64,000 nt of DNA from JAFLCM01 sp964510955. GTDB lineage: Bacteria; Planctomycetota; Phycisphaerae; Phycisphaerales; UBA1924. Location: contig CAZEDW010000007.1 of assembly GCA_964510955.1 (NCBI GenBank), positions 61,011 to 125,010 of the forward strand, given 5' to 3'. Shown here piece by piece: positions 43,072-51,619 of this stretch. Position 1 is the first letter of the stretch. The number at the start of each line of letters is the position of its first letter. The translations under genes and the position numbers were made by a program. A model generated the notes under the pieces. That model was not told the origin of the DNA. It searched no databases and was given only the letters and a program-made list of their open reading frames with translations.

Positions 43072-43248
43072 GCCCGCGGAGCGGGCCTGACGATGGTTGC
43101 CAGCGGCGCAGCCGCTGGGGATCATGCCCTTGGAGGACTTCCGACCGTGAAACGGTCGGGCGAGCCGCGACACATTGTCGAGAAATCGCCCATGCCCTTC
43201 ATGAACGCCACGGCGTTCGGCAACTCGCTCCAGCGGCCGTGCCGCTGG
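43072..43248. repeat. Cluster of four 3-base-loop hairpins
   Basis: Four perfect inverted repeats stand in the spacer between the prepilin and metG genes: GCCCGC-GGA-GCGGGC (43072-43086), CCAGCGGC-GCA-GCCGCTGG (43100-43118), CCGACCGT-GAA-ACGGTCGG (43141-43159) and CCAGCGGC-CGT-GCCGCTGG (43230-43248). The first three loops follow the GNA pattern that makes very stable DNA or RNA mini-hairpins. The second and fourth share arms. No T-run follows, so they are not ordinary terminators. The spacer 42995-43312 holds nothing else I can support. Confidence 0.75.
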
Positions 43249-43312
43249 CAATCACTGCCCCGCGACCAATCCCCGCGAGGCGCAACTCCGGAAAACGTCC
43301 GCAACAACTTCC

Positions 43313-44983
43313 TCACGCCGACGCGGGCGCCGGCGCGGCGGGGTCGATCCGCGGGAACAACCCCTCCCCCTTGACGATCGGCGTCCCCGGCTTCAGCCCG
43401 CCCCACGCACAAAGCTCGCCGAGCGGACGAGAGAATCGTCCCTGGGCGTCGGGCGCTTCCTGCCCGAACCGCCGCAGAATCTCACCCATCTTGTTGGGCA
43501 TCGCCGGCGAGAGCAGCACGGCGGCGATGCGGATGGCTTCGGCGGAGCAGTAAAGCAGCGTTGCAACCCGAGGCTGCTGGTCTGCTAGCTTCCAAAGCTT
43601 GAATGGTTCTGTGCGGTGAATGAGCTTGTCAACCTCTTGCGTCAACCCCAGAGCCAAGCCAAGAGCATGAGCAGGTCTGACGTGCTCAAACATCGAAGGA
43701 ATGACTCCAGATTTCATTGACGCAGAAGTGGCGATGGACTCGTAGTCTTCGTGGTTGGAATCGTCGATCTGTCCATGCAGTGTCATGGATTTCGGAGCAT
43801 ACTGAGGCTCCGGACACTTCCCCCCAAAGTATTTCTCGATCATGTTGCTCACCCGGCTGAACGCGTTCCCGATCCCGTTCGCCAGGTCAGCGTTGTACAC
43901 CTCCACGAACTTCGCGTGCGAGAAGTCCGCGTCGGTCGCCTCCAGCGGCCCCTGCGTGAGCATGAACCACCGCCACGCGTCCAGCCCGTAGGCGTTGCAG
44001 TACGCCTCGATCGTCGGCAGGTCGATGAAGTTGCCCAGCGTCTTGGACATCTTCTTGCCGTCGCGGATCCAGAACGAGTGCGCGTACACCGTGCGCGGCC
44101 TCGCCAAATCCAGCGCCTTGAGCATCGCCGGCCAGATCACCGCGTGGAACCACAGGATTTCCTTGCCGATCAGGTGCACCTGCGCCGGCCAGTACTTCTT
44201 CCGCCCGCGCTGCCCCGCCGGCAGCGCCGACTCATCGATCAGGCCCACCGCGCTGGCGTAGTTGAGCAGAGCGTCGATCCACACATAGGTGATGTGCTTG
44301 CCCCCGTCCTTGGCGGGCGGAACAGGTACCGGGATCCCCCAGGTGAAGTTCGTGCGGCTGATCGGCACGTCCTGCAACCCCTCGGGCGCGTTCAGCCGCC
44401 CCAGCACCTCGTTGCGCCGTGCCTCGGGCTGCACCGCAAACTCGTCCCCCTTGGCGATCAGCTCCTTCAGCCACCCCGCGTACTTGCTGAGCCTGAAGTA
44501 GTAGTTCTCCTCCTTGGCCCGCACCAGCGGCTGCCCGTTGAACGCCTTGTAACCCTTCTCGCGCGCCGTGTTCTCCGGGACATATTCCTCCTGCCCCTCG
44601 TCGTACCACCCCTCGAACTCGCCCAGGTAGATGTCGCCGGATTTCAGCAGGCGCGACAGAGCCTCCTGCACCTGCTTCTCGTGCCTCGCCTCGGTGGTGC
44701 GGATGAAGTCGTCGTTCGAGCTGCCGATGTACTTCAGCGCCGCCTTGAAGTGCTCGGCGTTCTCGTCCGCGAGTTGCTGCGCGCTGATGCCGCGGGCCTG
44801 CGCGGACTTCTCCACCTTCTGCCCGTGCTCGTCCGTGCCCGTCAGAAAGAACACATCCCGGCCCGCCATGCGCTGAAAGCGGGCGATGGCGTCGGCCACG
44901 ATCGTGGTATAGCAGTGCCCGACGTGCGGCCGGTCGTTCACGTAGTAGATCGGCGTCGTGATGTAGAAAGGCTCGGACGGCAT
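43313..44983 (-). CDS. metG: Methionyl-tRNA synthetase
   Basis: A 556-residue class I synthetase that charges tRNA-Met. The HIGH motif is HVGH (20-23), followed by FLTGTDEHGQK, and the KMSKS motif reads KMSKT. The C-terminal anticodon-binding helices are present and the protein ends without the EMAP-type tRNA-binding domain; the zinc cysteines of the longer types are also absent. The start at 44983 begins the conserved YITTPIYYVN region; the ORF upstream to 45526 is shadow. Single gene, convergent with the prepilin unit. Confidence 0.95.
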   Translation of the reverse strand: MPSEPFYITTPIYYVNDRPHVGHCYTTIVADAIARFQRMAGRDVFFLTGTDEHGQKVEKSAQARGISAQQLADENAEHFKAALKYIGSSNDDFIRTTEARHEKQVQEALSRLLKSGDIYLGEFEGWYDEGQEEYVPENTAREKGYKAFNGQPLVRAKEENYYFRLSKYAGWLKELIAKGDEFAVQPEARRNEVLGRLNAPEGLQDVPISRTNFTWGIPVPVPPAKDGGKHITYVWIDALLNYASAVGLIDESALPAGQRGRKKYWPAQVHLIGKEILWFHAVIWPAMLKALDLARPRTVYAHSFWIRDGKKMSKTLGNFIDLPTIEAYCNAYGLDAWRWFMLTQGPLEATDADFSHAKFVEVYNADLANGIGNAFSRVSNMIEKYFGGKCPEPQYAPKSMTLHGQIDDSNHEDYESIATSASMKSGVIPSMFEHVRPAHALGLALGLTQEVDKLIHRTEPFKLWKLADQQPRVATLLYCSAEAIRIAAVLLSPAMPNKMGEILRRFGQEAPDAQGRFSRPLGELCAWGGLKPGTPIVKGEGLFPRIDPAAPAPASA

Positions 44984-45143
44984 GGTTTGCAGAGTGTACG
45001 GTGCCCGGCGCCGTCGGCTGCGCGGGACATCGCACCATCTTGATTGTTGCACTTTGGAATCGCTCTGGTACGATTGAACCCTGCCCGGCCAAGCCGCGGC
45101 CGGTTCGATGGGGACGCGGCGCTTGAAAGGAGCGTGTGTCATC

Positions 45144-45458
45144 ATGAGCATCGGCTTATTGACGGCGTGCTTCGTGACCTCAATCGCCTCGTGCCCGGCG
45201 CCCCAGGCGCCCGCCGCGTCCACGCCGAGCCTCGTCACCAGCCCGGTGACGAGCGTCTTGGGGATGCTGGCCAAAGACGCCCTGCCCGCCTTCGAGCAGG
45301 TCGTGGTGCGCGACCCCAACGTCAGGAAGAAGCCCAACCCCGGCACCAGCCAGCCGCCGAAATCCAACCGCCCGAACCGCATCGTCCCCGGTGCCCCGCC
45401 CCCGCCGCAGGACGTGTTCCCCGGCGGCCCGCGCCCCACGCCCCAGCCCAACTCCTGA
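45144..45458 (+). CDS. Small Pro-rich exported protein, function unknown
   Basis: A 104-residue protein starting with a short hydrophobic signal (MSIGLLTACFVTSIASC) that could be a lipoprotein signal, then a mature part rich in Pro, Asn and Ser (NPGTSQPPKSNRPN; GAPPPPQDVFPGG). No family is recognised. AAAGGAG lies 14 bases before the ATG, somewhat far. A clear terminator follows, which supports a real transcript. It is divergent from metG with 160 bases between. Confidence 0.55.
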   Translation: MSIGLLTACFVTSIASCPAPQAPAASTPSLVTSPVTSVLGMLAKDALPAFEQVVVRDPNVRKKPNPGTSQPPKSNRPNRIVPGAPPPPQDVFPGGPRPTPQPNS

Positions 45459-45485
45459 TCCGTTTCTGAATCGCACCAACCCAAG

Positions 45486-45510
45486 CGCGCGGCCACGCCG
45501 CGCGTTTTTT
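45486..45510 (+). terminator. Rho-independent terminator
   Basis: CGCGCGGC-CAC-GCCGCGCG stem-loop (45486-45504) followed by six T (45505-45510), 28 bases after the small exported protein gene. It also lies between convergent genes. Confidence 0.9.
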
Positions 45511-45522
45511 CATGCGCCCCCG

Positions 45523-46758
45523 TCACGCCTTCAGCGGCGCGGGCCCGATGGTGGCGATCGTCATCGTTCCGAGCTTTCGCTGCGACAGGTACCGGTTCAG
45601 CGCTTCCAGCGTGACCCCGTCGTACTTCGCCGCCAGCTCTTCAAGGGCGCGGGCGCGCCCCAGCCGGTGAAAATCCCGGGCCAGCGCAGACGCCCGCGCG
45701 CCGCTCGATTCGCCGCTCATCACCAGCTTGCTCTTCAGCCCGATCAACGCGCGCTGGAACTCGCCGGCCTCCACCTTCCCCTCGGCGGTCAGGATCCGGC
45801 GCAGCTCGCCCAGCAGCACGTCGAGCGTCTCCTGCGCCCGCTCGGGCGTCGTGCCCGAATACGCCACCGTCCGCCCGTACTTCGCCTCGGCCCCGTACGA
45901 CGCGTACACGCTGTAGCACAGCCCCCGCTTCTCGCGGACCTCGCTGAACAGCCGCCCCGACATCCCGCCCGACAGCACCGCCGTCGCCACCCGCTCCAGC
46001 CAGCACGCCTCGTCGGTCTCCGGCGGCGCGTCGTAGCACGCCGCGATGTGCACCTGGTTGGTCTTGTCTTCCTCGTGGAACACCCCCCGCGCCGGGGCCG
46101 CCCCCCACGTCACCGGCGCCGTCGCGCCCGACCAGCCCCGGAAAAGCTCGTTCAGCCGGCGCGCCACCGGCGCCGGCTCGATGTCGCCCGCCAGCGAGAT
46201 GATCGAGCCGACCGGGCACGCCAGCCGCGCCCACGCGCCAACAACATCCGCGTGCGTCAGCCGCTCCAGCCCCTCGGCCGTCCCCAGGTGCGAGCGGTTG
46301 ATCGGCGAGGGGTTGTGATGCCTGCGCACGAGCTGCATCACACGCTCCTGCGGGTCGTCCTTCTGCGCCTCGATGGCCTGCAGGCACAGGTCGCGCGAGG
46401 GCTCGAAATCGTCCGCCTTGAGCAGCGGCCGGCGGACGATGTCCACGATCAACGGCAGCACGTCCAGCGCCCTCGACCCCAGCATGGTGGCGCTCACCGA
46501 GACGAACTGCCCCTCGTTGCCGACCCCGCGCGAGGCCCCCAGCCTGTCGCACGCGTCGGCGTGCTCACGGCTCGAAAGCCCCCCCGCCCCGCGCAGCACC
46601 ATCTCCGCCGCCACCGCCGACAGCCCCTGTTTGTCCTCGGGATCACGCGCCGACCCGACCGGTACCAGCCACGTCAGCCCGGCCGACCGCACCCCGCCCA
46701 TGGTCTCGACGATCAGGGGCGTGCCGCAGTCCAGCGTGATGGTGGTGATGGTGGACAT
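45523..46758 (-). CDS. M16-family peptidase-like protein without the zinc motif
   Basis: A 411-residue protein with the two-lobed insulinase fold. The second lobe has the conserved SGGMSGRLFSEVREKRG and CYSVYASYG with the Arg/Tyr pair found in M16B partners. In the first lobe the place of HxxEH reads GLSAVAAEMVLRG, so the zinc ligands and catalytic Glu are absent. It should therefore be the non-catalytic subunit or a degenerate homologue; the usual catalytic partner is not adjacent. The start at 46758 is selected because the family N-terminus begins there (TLDCGTPLIVE). The terminus reaches close to the terminator at 45486. Confidence 0.8.
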   Translation of the reverse strand: MSTITTITLDCGTPLIVETMGGVRSAGLTWLVPVGSARDPEDKQGLSAVAAEMVLRGAGGLSSREHADACDRLGASRGVGNEGQFVSVSATMLGSRALDVLPLIVDIVRRPLLKADDFEPSRDLCLQAIEAQKDDPQERVMQLVRRHHNPSPINRSHLGTAEGLERLTHADVVGAWARLACPVGSIISLAGDIEPAPVARRLNELFRGWSGATAPVTWGAAPARGVFHEEDKTNQVHIAACYDAPPETDEACWLERVATAVLSGGMSGRLFSEVREKRGLCYSVYASYGAEAKYGRTVAYSGTTPERAQETLDVLLGELRRILTAEGKVEAGEFQRALIGLKSKLVMSGESSGARASALARDFHRLGRARALEELAAKYDGVTLEALNRYLSQRKLGTMTIATIGPAPLKA

Positions 46759-46921
46759 GGTGGTTCTGAAAAAGCCCGGCGCGAATGAGTAGGTCGAGGC
46801 GGCCCGACCGGACGCCTTTGTACCACAATACCCCGGCCCCCCGATCGCGCAGGAGTCCAAAAGCAAAGCACCGACCTGATGACAGGTCGGTGGCACGGGT
46901 TCAGTTTCAGTTGACTCGGCC

Positions 46922-47500
46922 TCACGCCACCAGCGCGTGGGCCTTCTCGATGGCCTGGATCACCTGGCGGACCTGGAACGGCTTCTTCAGGAACGACTCA
47001 AAGCCGCGCCCGCGCAGCCCGGCGGCCTGGCCGTCGGTCAGCTTGCCGCTCATGGCGATGACCCGCGTCATCACCAGGTCCTCGTTGGTGTGCACCACCT
47101 CCGCGAAGTTCGACGCGTCGCTCTCGCCCAGATGAAGGTCCAGCAGCACCACGTGCGGGCGGAACCGCTCGCACTCCATCCCCGCCTCGAACGCGCTCTT
47201 GGCGCACTTGACCTCGTAGTTGGCCTGCTCGCCGAGCACCCTGTGCAGCACGTCGGCGGTGTCGGACTCATCGTCCACGATCAGCACCCGCGTCTTGCCC
47301 GAATGGACGCCGTCCAGCGGGATCCCGTGGGCCTTCATGAACTGCATCAGGTTCGACAGGGGGATCCGCCGGTCCTTGGAACCGGGGATCCGGTAGCCCT
47401 TGAGCTGTCCCGAGTCGAACCACTTGCTGACGGTGCGCGGGGCGACATTGCAGAGCTTTGCCACCTCGCCGGTCGTCAGGACGTCTTTCTCAATGGGCAT
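46922..47500 (-). CDS. HTH-receiver protein (excisionase-type HTH fused to REC)
   Basis: A 192-residue response regulator with an inverted domain order. Residues 6-55 are a MerR/excisionase-like helix-turn-helix (LTTGEVAKLCNVAPRTVSKW, then GSKDRRIPLSNLMQF). Residues 69-190 are a receiver with acidic pair DDE (IVDDES), phosphoacceptor Asp in VVLLDLHLG, the Ser in AMSGK and Lys in LKKPF. DNA binding is thus probably modulated by phosphorylation. No kinase is adjacent. AGAGAGG precedes the ATG by about 5 bases. The gene is alone, with 435 bases to the divergent HEAT gene. Confidence 0.85.
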   Translation of the reverse strand: MPIEKDVLTTGEVAKLCNVAPRTVSKWFDSGQLKGYRIPGSKDRRIPLSNLMQFMKAHGIPLDGVHSGKTRVLIVDDESDTADVLHRVLGEQANYEVKCAKSAFEAGMECERFRPHVVLLDLHLGESDASNFAEVVHTNEDLVMTRVIAMSGKLTDGQAAGLRGRGFESFLKKPFQVRQVIQAIEKAHALVA

Positions 47501-47935
47501 GGCGAACCTCTCTCACCTAGAGGGTCGGGGTTGCATGGTCCACGGTGGCTGCGTTCACCCGCCCCCGGGCAGGGTGTGGAGGCGCAGCCCGAGCGCCGTG
47601 GGATGGGCCCGACCGACAGGGGTACATCGAACTGAACCGGCACCCGCTTGACCCCCCGGCGGCACAAAGCGCGTGTTTGAAGGCCGCCGCCGCCAAGGAC
47701 CGCGAAATGCCCGCCAGCCGGCCCGGCAAGCCCACATCGCCGCAGCGCCCCGCGTCGTGCCGCCTTTGACCCCCCCCCCGCATCCCGTTAGATTGCGGAA
47801 CTCCGGTGCCCTGGGCATCGGATAGACCCCTCCCAGCACCCGCCCCGGGCATCACCGCAGGACGTGCCGACGGCACCCGCGGCCCCGGCGGGTGTCTCAG
47901 TCCGTGCCCTCGTTGACGCCCATCAGGAGCCGCCC
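47501..47935. other. Divergent intergenic region
   Basis: About 435 bases between the HTH-receiver gene and the HEAT protein gene. Very GC-rich. I see no RNA or convincing gene; promoters for both sides must lie here. An ORF continues upstream of the HEAT gene start but without protein-like sequence. Confidence 0.5.
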
Positions 47936-50209
47936 GTGCCCGTTCAACCCGAGTCCAGCGAGCGTCGAACCTCCCAGGCCCTCACCCCCGCCGTGCTCAT
48001 GCTCGCCGCGGGCCTGCTCACGTCGCACCTGACGGCGGTGGCCCAGGCCGACGCGCCCGCGACCGATTCGGCCCCGGCCTCCTCGGGCGAGCCCGGCGAG
48101 CAGCCCGACGCCGCCGCCGCGGCCCTCGCCAAGGCGTCGCCCGCTCAGTTGCTGGAAGACTTCAACTTCTATGTCAACATCGCCAACGTCGAGATGGCCA
48201 AGGCCAACGCGACGGCCCTGTTGGACAAGGCGTCCGACCCGCGCAAGTTCCTCGCGGTGGTCGAAGACTCCGCCACGCTCCAGCAGCGGTTCGACGAGGC
48301 CTACCGCCGAGCGATCCTGAACAAGGACCTCGAGCCCTACGCGGCGCAGTTGTGGATGCTCTACGAGGAGGGCCGGCGCCTCCGCGCCCGCGACCCCAAG
48401 GAGATCGACGCCAACATCGCCCAGCTCACCGGTAACTCGCGGGCCCGCCTCCTCGCCGCCGCGCGACTGAAGGAAGCCAAGGAATACGCCGTCCCCCAGT
48501 TGCTCGCGGCCCTGACCGAGTCCAAGGACCCCGTGCTCCAGGCCGAGTCCCGCGCCCTGCTGCAGGAGATGGGGCGTGACGCCGTGATGCCGCTCTGCGC
48601 GGCCCTGGCGAACTCCGGCAGCGCCACCCAGGATTCGCTGTGCCGGCTGCTGGCGAACATCCAGTACCCCAGCGCCCTGCCCTACCTCTACGAGCTGAAG
48701 GCCACCACCACCAACGCCGCCACCAAGGAGGCCGCCGCCTCGGCCATCGCCCGCATCACCGGCGCCGACGTCTCCGCCATCGACCGCTCCGCCAGCGAAG
48801 CGTTCCGCGAGCTCGGCGAGCGGTACCTGGCCGCCAGCCCCAGCCTGACGATCTTCGCCGGCGAGCCCCACCAGCTCGCCTGGGGCTGGGTCAAGGGCGT
48901 GGGCATCAATCCCCAGGCGATCCGCAGCGAGGTGTTCCCGCAGACCATGGCCATGGCGCTGGCCGAAAAATCGCTGGCGCTCGACCCGTCGAACACCGCG
49001 TCGCTGTCGCTCTGGCTGGCGGCCAACTTCTCCCGCCAGCTCAACTCTCCCGAGGGCTACGAGAACCCGCTCTACCCGTCCGACCGCCGCGACCCGATGT
49101 ACTACGCCGTCGCCGCCGGCAGCGGCCCGGTGCAGAGCGTCCTCGCCCGCGCCCTGGACCTGCGCGACACCCGCCTGGCCCGCAAAGCCATCGCCGCGCT
49201 TGATATGAACATGGCCAGCGCCGCGATGGCCAGCGACTCGGTCTCCGGCGGGCGCCCGCTGGTGGAGTGCCTCAGCTACCCCGACCGTCGCGTTCAGTTC
49301 GAAGCCGCCATGGCCATCGCCAAGGCCAACCCGACCCAGGGCTTCGAGGGCGCCGAGCGCGTCGTGCCCACGCTGGCGGCCGCCATCCGCGACGCCGGCG
49401 CGCTGTTCGCCTCGGTGATCGCCCGCGACCCCGAGCAGCAGCAGGCCGTCCGCGCCGCGCTCGAGGCCGACGGCTACACCGTGATCAAGCCCGCCTTCGA
49501 CCTCAGCCAGGCCATGGAGTCGATCAACCAGGCCCCCGGGGTCGACCTGATCGTGGTGCAACTGCCCGCCGAGGCCGCCGCCGAGACCATCGACCAGGTG
49601 CGCTCACAGCCCCGCCTCCGGGCCGCGCCCGTGCTGGCGATGATGAGCCTCGCCGAATCCAACCGGATCGCCTCCCGGTTCGCCTCCGACGCGCTCACCC
49701 GGTTCTCCCGCGACGGCCTCGACGCCAAGCAGGTCGCCGAGGCGGCCCGCTCGCTCACCGACAAGGCCAGCGGCCCGCGCGTCAGCGCCGACGAGACCCG
49801 CGCGTACTCGCTCGCGTCGCTGGCCCGCCTCACCGATCTCGCCATCTCGGGCAACGCCACCCTCGATGTCGCCGACGCCACCACGCCGCTCATCGCCGCC
49901 CTGGCGACATCGCGTGACGAGGTGCGTCTGCAGGTCGCCGGCGTGCTCGCCCGGATCAACCGCCCGCAGGCGCAGGTCGCACTGATGGACGCCGCCGTCG
50001 AGGCCGCCGGCGACGAGCGCGTCGCCCTGCTCACCACGCTCACCGGCTCGGCCAAGCGTTTCGGCAACCTGCTCGAAGAGCGCCAGGTCAAGCGTCTCGT
50101 CGAGCTCGTCCAGACCGGCAAGGACGCCGAGGCCACCGCCGCCGCCGCGCTCATGGGTGCGCTCAATCTGCCCAACACCCGCCTGGTGCCGCTCGTCACC
50201 GGAAAATAG
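47936..50209 (+). CDS. Exported HEAT-repeat protein with degenerate receiver-like segment
   Basis: A 757-residue exported protein. The GTG start at 47936 is chosen for CAGGAG 6-7 bases upstream and because a signal peptide begins soon after (ALTPAVLMLAAGLLTSHLTAVAQA). The body is helical with HEAT units (YAVPQLLAALTESKDPVLQAE split; DRRVQFEAAMAIAKANP; LIAALATSRDEVRLQVA). Between about residues 480 and 610 the pattern resembles a receiver fold: SVIARDPEQQQAVRAALEA, then GVDLIVVQLP and APVLAMMSL, but the phosphoacceptor Asp is Gln. HEAT proteins act as scaffolds; a receiver-like module outside the cytoplasm would be odd and is likely a binding domain. Confidence 0.7.
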   Translation: MPVQPESSERRTSQALTPAVLMLAAGLLTSHLTAVAQADAPATDSAPASSGEPGEQPDAAAAALAKASPAQLLEDFNFYVNIANVEMAKANATALLDKASDPRKFLAVVEDSATLQQRFDEAYRRAILNKDLEPYAAQLWMLYEEGRRLRARDPKEIDANIAQLTGNSRARLLAAARLKEAKEYAVPQLLAALTESKDPVLQAESRALLQEMGRDAVMPLCAALANSGSATQDSLCRLLANIQYPSALPYLYELKATTTNAATKEAAASAIARITGADVSAIDRSASEAFRELGERYLAASPSLTIFAGEPHQLAWGWVKGVGINPQAIRSEVFPQTMAMALAEKSLALDPSNTASLSLWLAANFSRQLNSPEGYENPLYPSDRRDPMYYAVAAGSGPVQSVLARALDLRDTRLARKAIAALDMNMASAAMASDSVSGGRPLVECLSYPDRRVQFEAAMAIAKANPTQGFEGAERVVPTLAAAIRDAGALFASVIARDPEQQQAVRAALEADGYTVIKPAFDLSQAMESINQAPGVDLIVVQLPAEAAAETIDQVRSQPRLRAAPVLAMMSLAESNRIASRFASDALTRFSRDGLDAKQVAEAARSLTDKASGPRVSADETRAYSLASLARLTDLAISGNATLDVADATTPLIAALATSRDEVRLQVAGVLARINRPQAQVALMDAAVEAAGDERVALLTTLTGSAKRFGNLLEERQVKRLVELVQTGKDAEATAAAALMGALNLPNTRLVPLVTGK

Positions 50210-50234
50210 TTCGCCCCCGGCCCCCTCCGCACCG

Positions 50235-50717
50235 TCAAGCCACCAGCGTCGCCCGGCACAGCAGCTCGACCCACGGCTCCGGCATTGCGCACGCCAGGTC
50301 CAGCAGCACGCCGTCCACGTCGCGTCGCGGCATGCTGCTGATGAGCTTGCCGTGGTGCGCCAGCGCAGCGCCGATCGCAAGGAAGTAGCCGAGCATCGGT
50401 TCCAGCGGCTCCTCGCCCGGCGCCGAGCCCGAAGCCGCTTTCTTGCACCGGTCCTTCAGCGCGATCAGCATCTCCAGGCCCCGCTGGCCCCCCGGCTGCG
50501 CCCGGGCGAGCAGCATCCGCACGGGTGATTCCGCGCCCGAGTCAAGCCGCTCAACCGTCTGGTCCAGCCACCGTGATCCGTCCGGCGCCTCGAGCCGCGC
50601 GATCAGCCGGTCCACCGGCCGCCGCGGCCCGCGCAGGCCCAGCGCCAGCAGCCGGGTCACGTGCGCCCGCTCCGTCAGCGCCACGAAGCTCACCGATGGA
50701 GGTGAAGTTTCACTCAT
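50235..50717 (-). CDS. Hypothetical protein coupled to a sigma-like factor
   Basis: A 160-residue helical protein with no signal peptide or known motif. It begins within the stop of the sigma-like gene (ATGA overlap) and so is translated with it. Features are a basic N-terminal part (ERAHVTRLLALGLRGPRRP) and a C-terminal helical pair with Cys residues. By place it could be an antagonist or co-factor of the sigma factor, but sequence gives no direct support. Confidence 0.5.
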   Translation of the reverse strand: MSETSPPSVSFVALTERAHVTRLLALGLRGPRRPVDRLIARLEAPDGSRWLDQTVERLDSGAESPVRMLLARAQPGGQRGLEMLIALKDRCKKAASGSAPGEEPLEPMLGYFLAIGAALAHHGKLISSMPRRDVDGVLLDLACAMPEPWVELLCRATLVA

Positions 50718-51472
50718 GACCCGGTCACCTCCAAAAGGCTGCGGATTTCCCGGTCGATCTGTTCCTCCGTCGCCCCTTCCCACGCCACCAGCGCGCGGAG
50801 CTCGCCCCGGAAGCGGTTGGCCGCGGTACGGGCCATCACCGCCGCCCGCGCCCGGTCCACCCCGAACCGCGGCGCCAGTTCGTCGTACTGCCGGTCGTGG
50901 ACGTGGTGCTCCGCGAACAGGTCCCAGTGCTTGCCCAGCCCGTCGCGCACGCACCCCTGCTGCGCACGCTGCATCGCCTCGCGGACCAGCGACATTGCCA
51001 CCTCGCGGTCAAAGCCCGCCGGGTCGTCGGAAGTGATTTCGATCCCCGCTTCGGCGGCGGCATCCGTCGAGCCGGTCCCCCGCACCTTCCTGATCGACCG
51101 CGCGGTCTCGAACAGGTAGTGCTTGAACCCCGTGATAAGCCAGAACCGCAGCGGCCTGCCGCTCGACAGCCAGCGCGTCAGAAAATCAGCCCGGCTCAGC
51201 CGGTCGGCGAAGAACCCCTGCACCGTGTCCTGCGGGTCGCCCACCCACCGCAGCGAGCACCCCATCATGTACACCTTCAGCGGGTGCGCGTAGATGCTCA
51301 TGATGTGCGTGTTGGCCTGCCCGATGCCCGCCGCGCCCTCGAGCACGCGCCCCCCGAGCCACGTCGCGGTCGCCGGGAACGCGTCGCCGGCCCGACGCTG
51401 GGTCGAGACCGAGGCCTCATGCTGTGGCTCGCTGGGGTGCGTCACGGGTTGGGGAACAGAGGTGCGGGGCAT
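50714..51472 (-). CDS. Sigma-70-like (ECF-type) factor of planctomycete style
   Basis: A 252-residue protein. The region-2-like stretch is VGDPQDTVQGFFADRLSRAD, followed by GRPLRFWLITGFKHYLFETAR, which matches a class of planctomycete ECF factors (DAEDLVQEFF...GRFRSFLLAALKHFL). The region-4-like part near the C-terminus is YDELAPRFGVDRARAAVMARTAANRFRG (two pieces). These factors direct RNA polymerase to special promoters; this one lacks the usual Ser/Thr kinase neighbour. The start at 51472 is the first ATG of a plausible leader; later starts near residue 60 are possible. It is divergent from pdxA. Confidence 0.65.
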   Translation of the reverse strand: MPRTSVPQPVTHPSEPQHEASVSTQRRAGDAFPATATWLGGRVLEGAAGIGQANTHIMSIYAHPLKVYMMGCSLRWVGDPQDTVQGFFADRLSRADFLTRWLSSGRPLRFWLITGFKHYLFETARSIRKVRGTGSTDAAAEAGIEITSDDPAGFDREVAMSLVREAMQRAQQGCVRDGLGKHWDLFAEHHVHDRQYDELAPRFGVDRARAAVMARTAANRFRGELRALVAWEGATEEQIDREIRSLLEVTGS

Positions 51473-51619
51473 ATCCGGCCCGATCCGAAAGATCACTGCC
51501 GCATGAGAGAGATCATGGCAGCCCGCACCGGCGCGCACAAGCCCCCGGAACTTGTTCGCCCCAGGTACGGTAAATAGAAGGGGCCCGGACGCCCCCGCGA
51601 ACCGGCATAGAGTGCCCCC

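Noticed and set aside
43751..45043. A 430-codon open frame on the plus strand
   Set aside because: It is the antisense shadow of metG; the composition is Arg/His/Pro-rich without any motif, and metG is certain.
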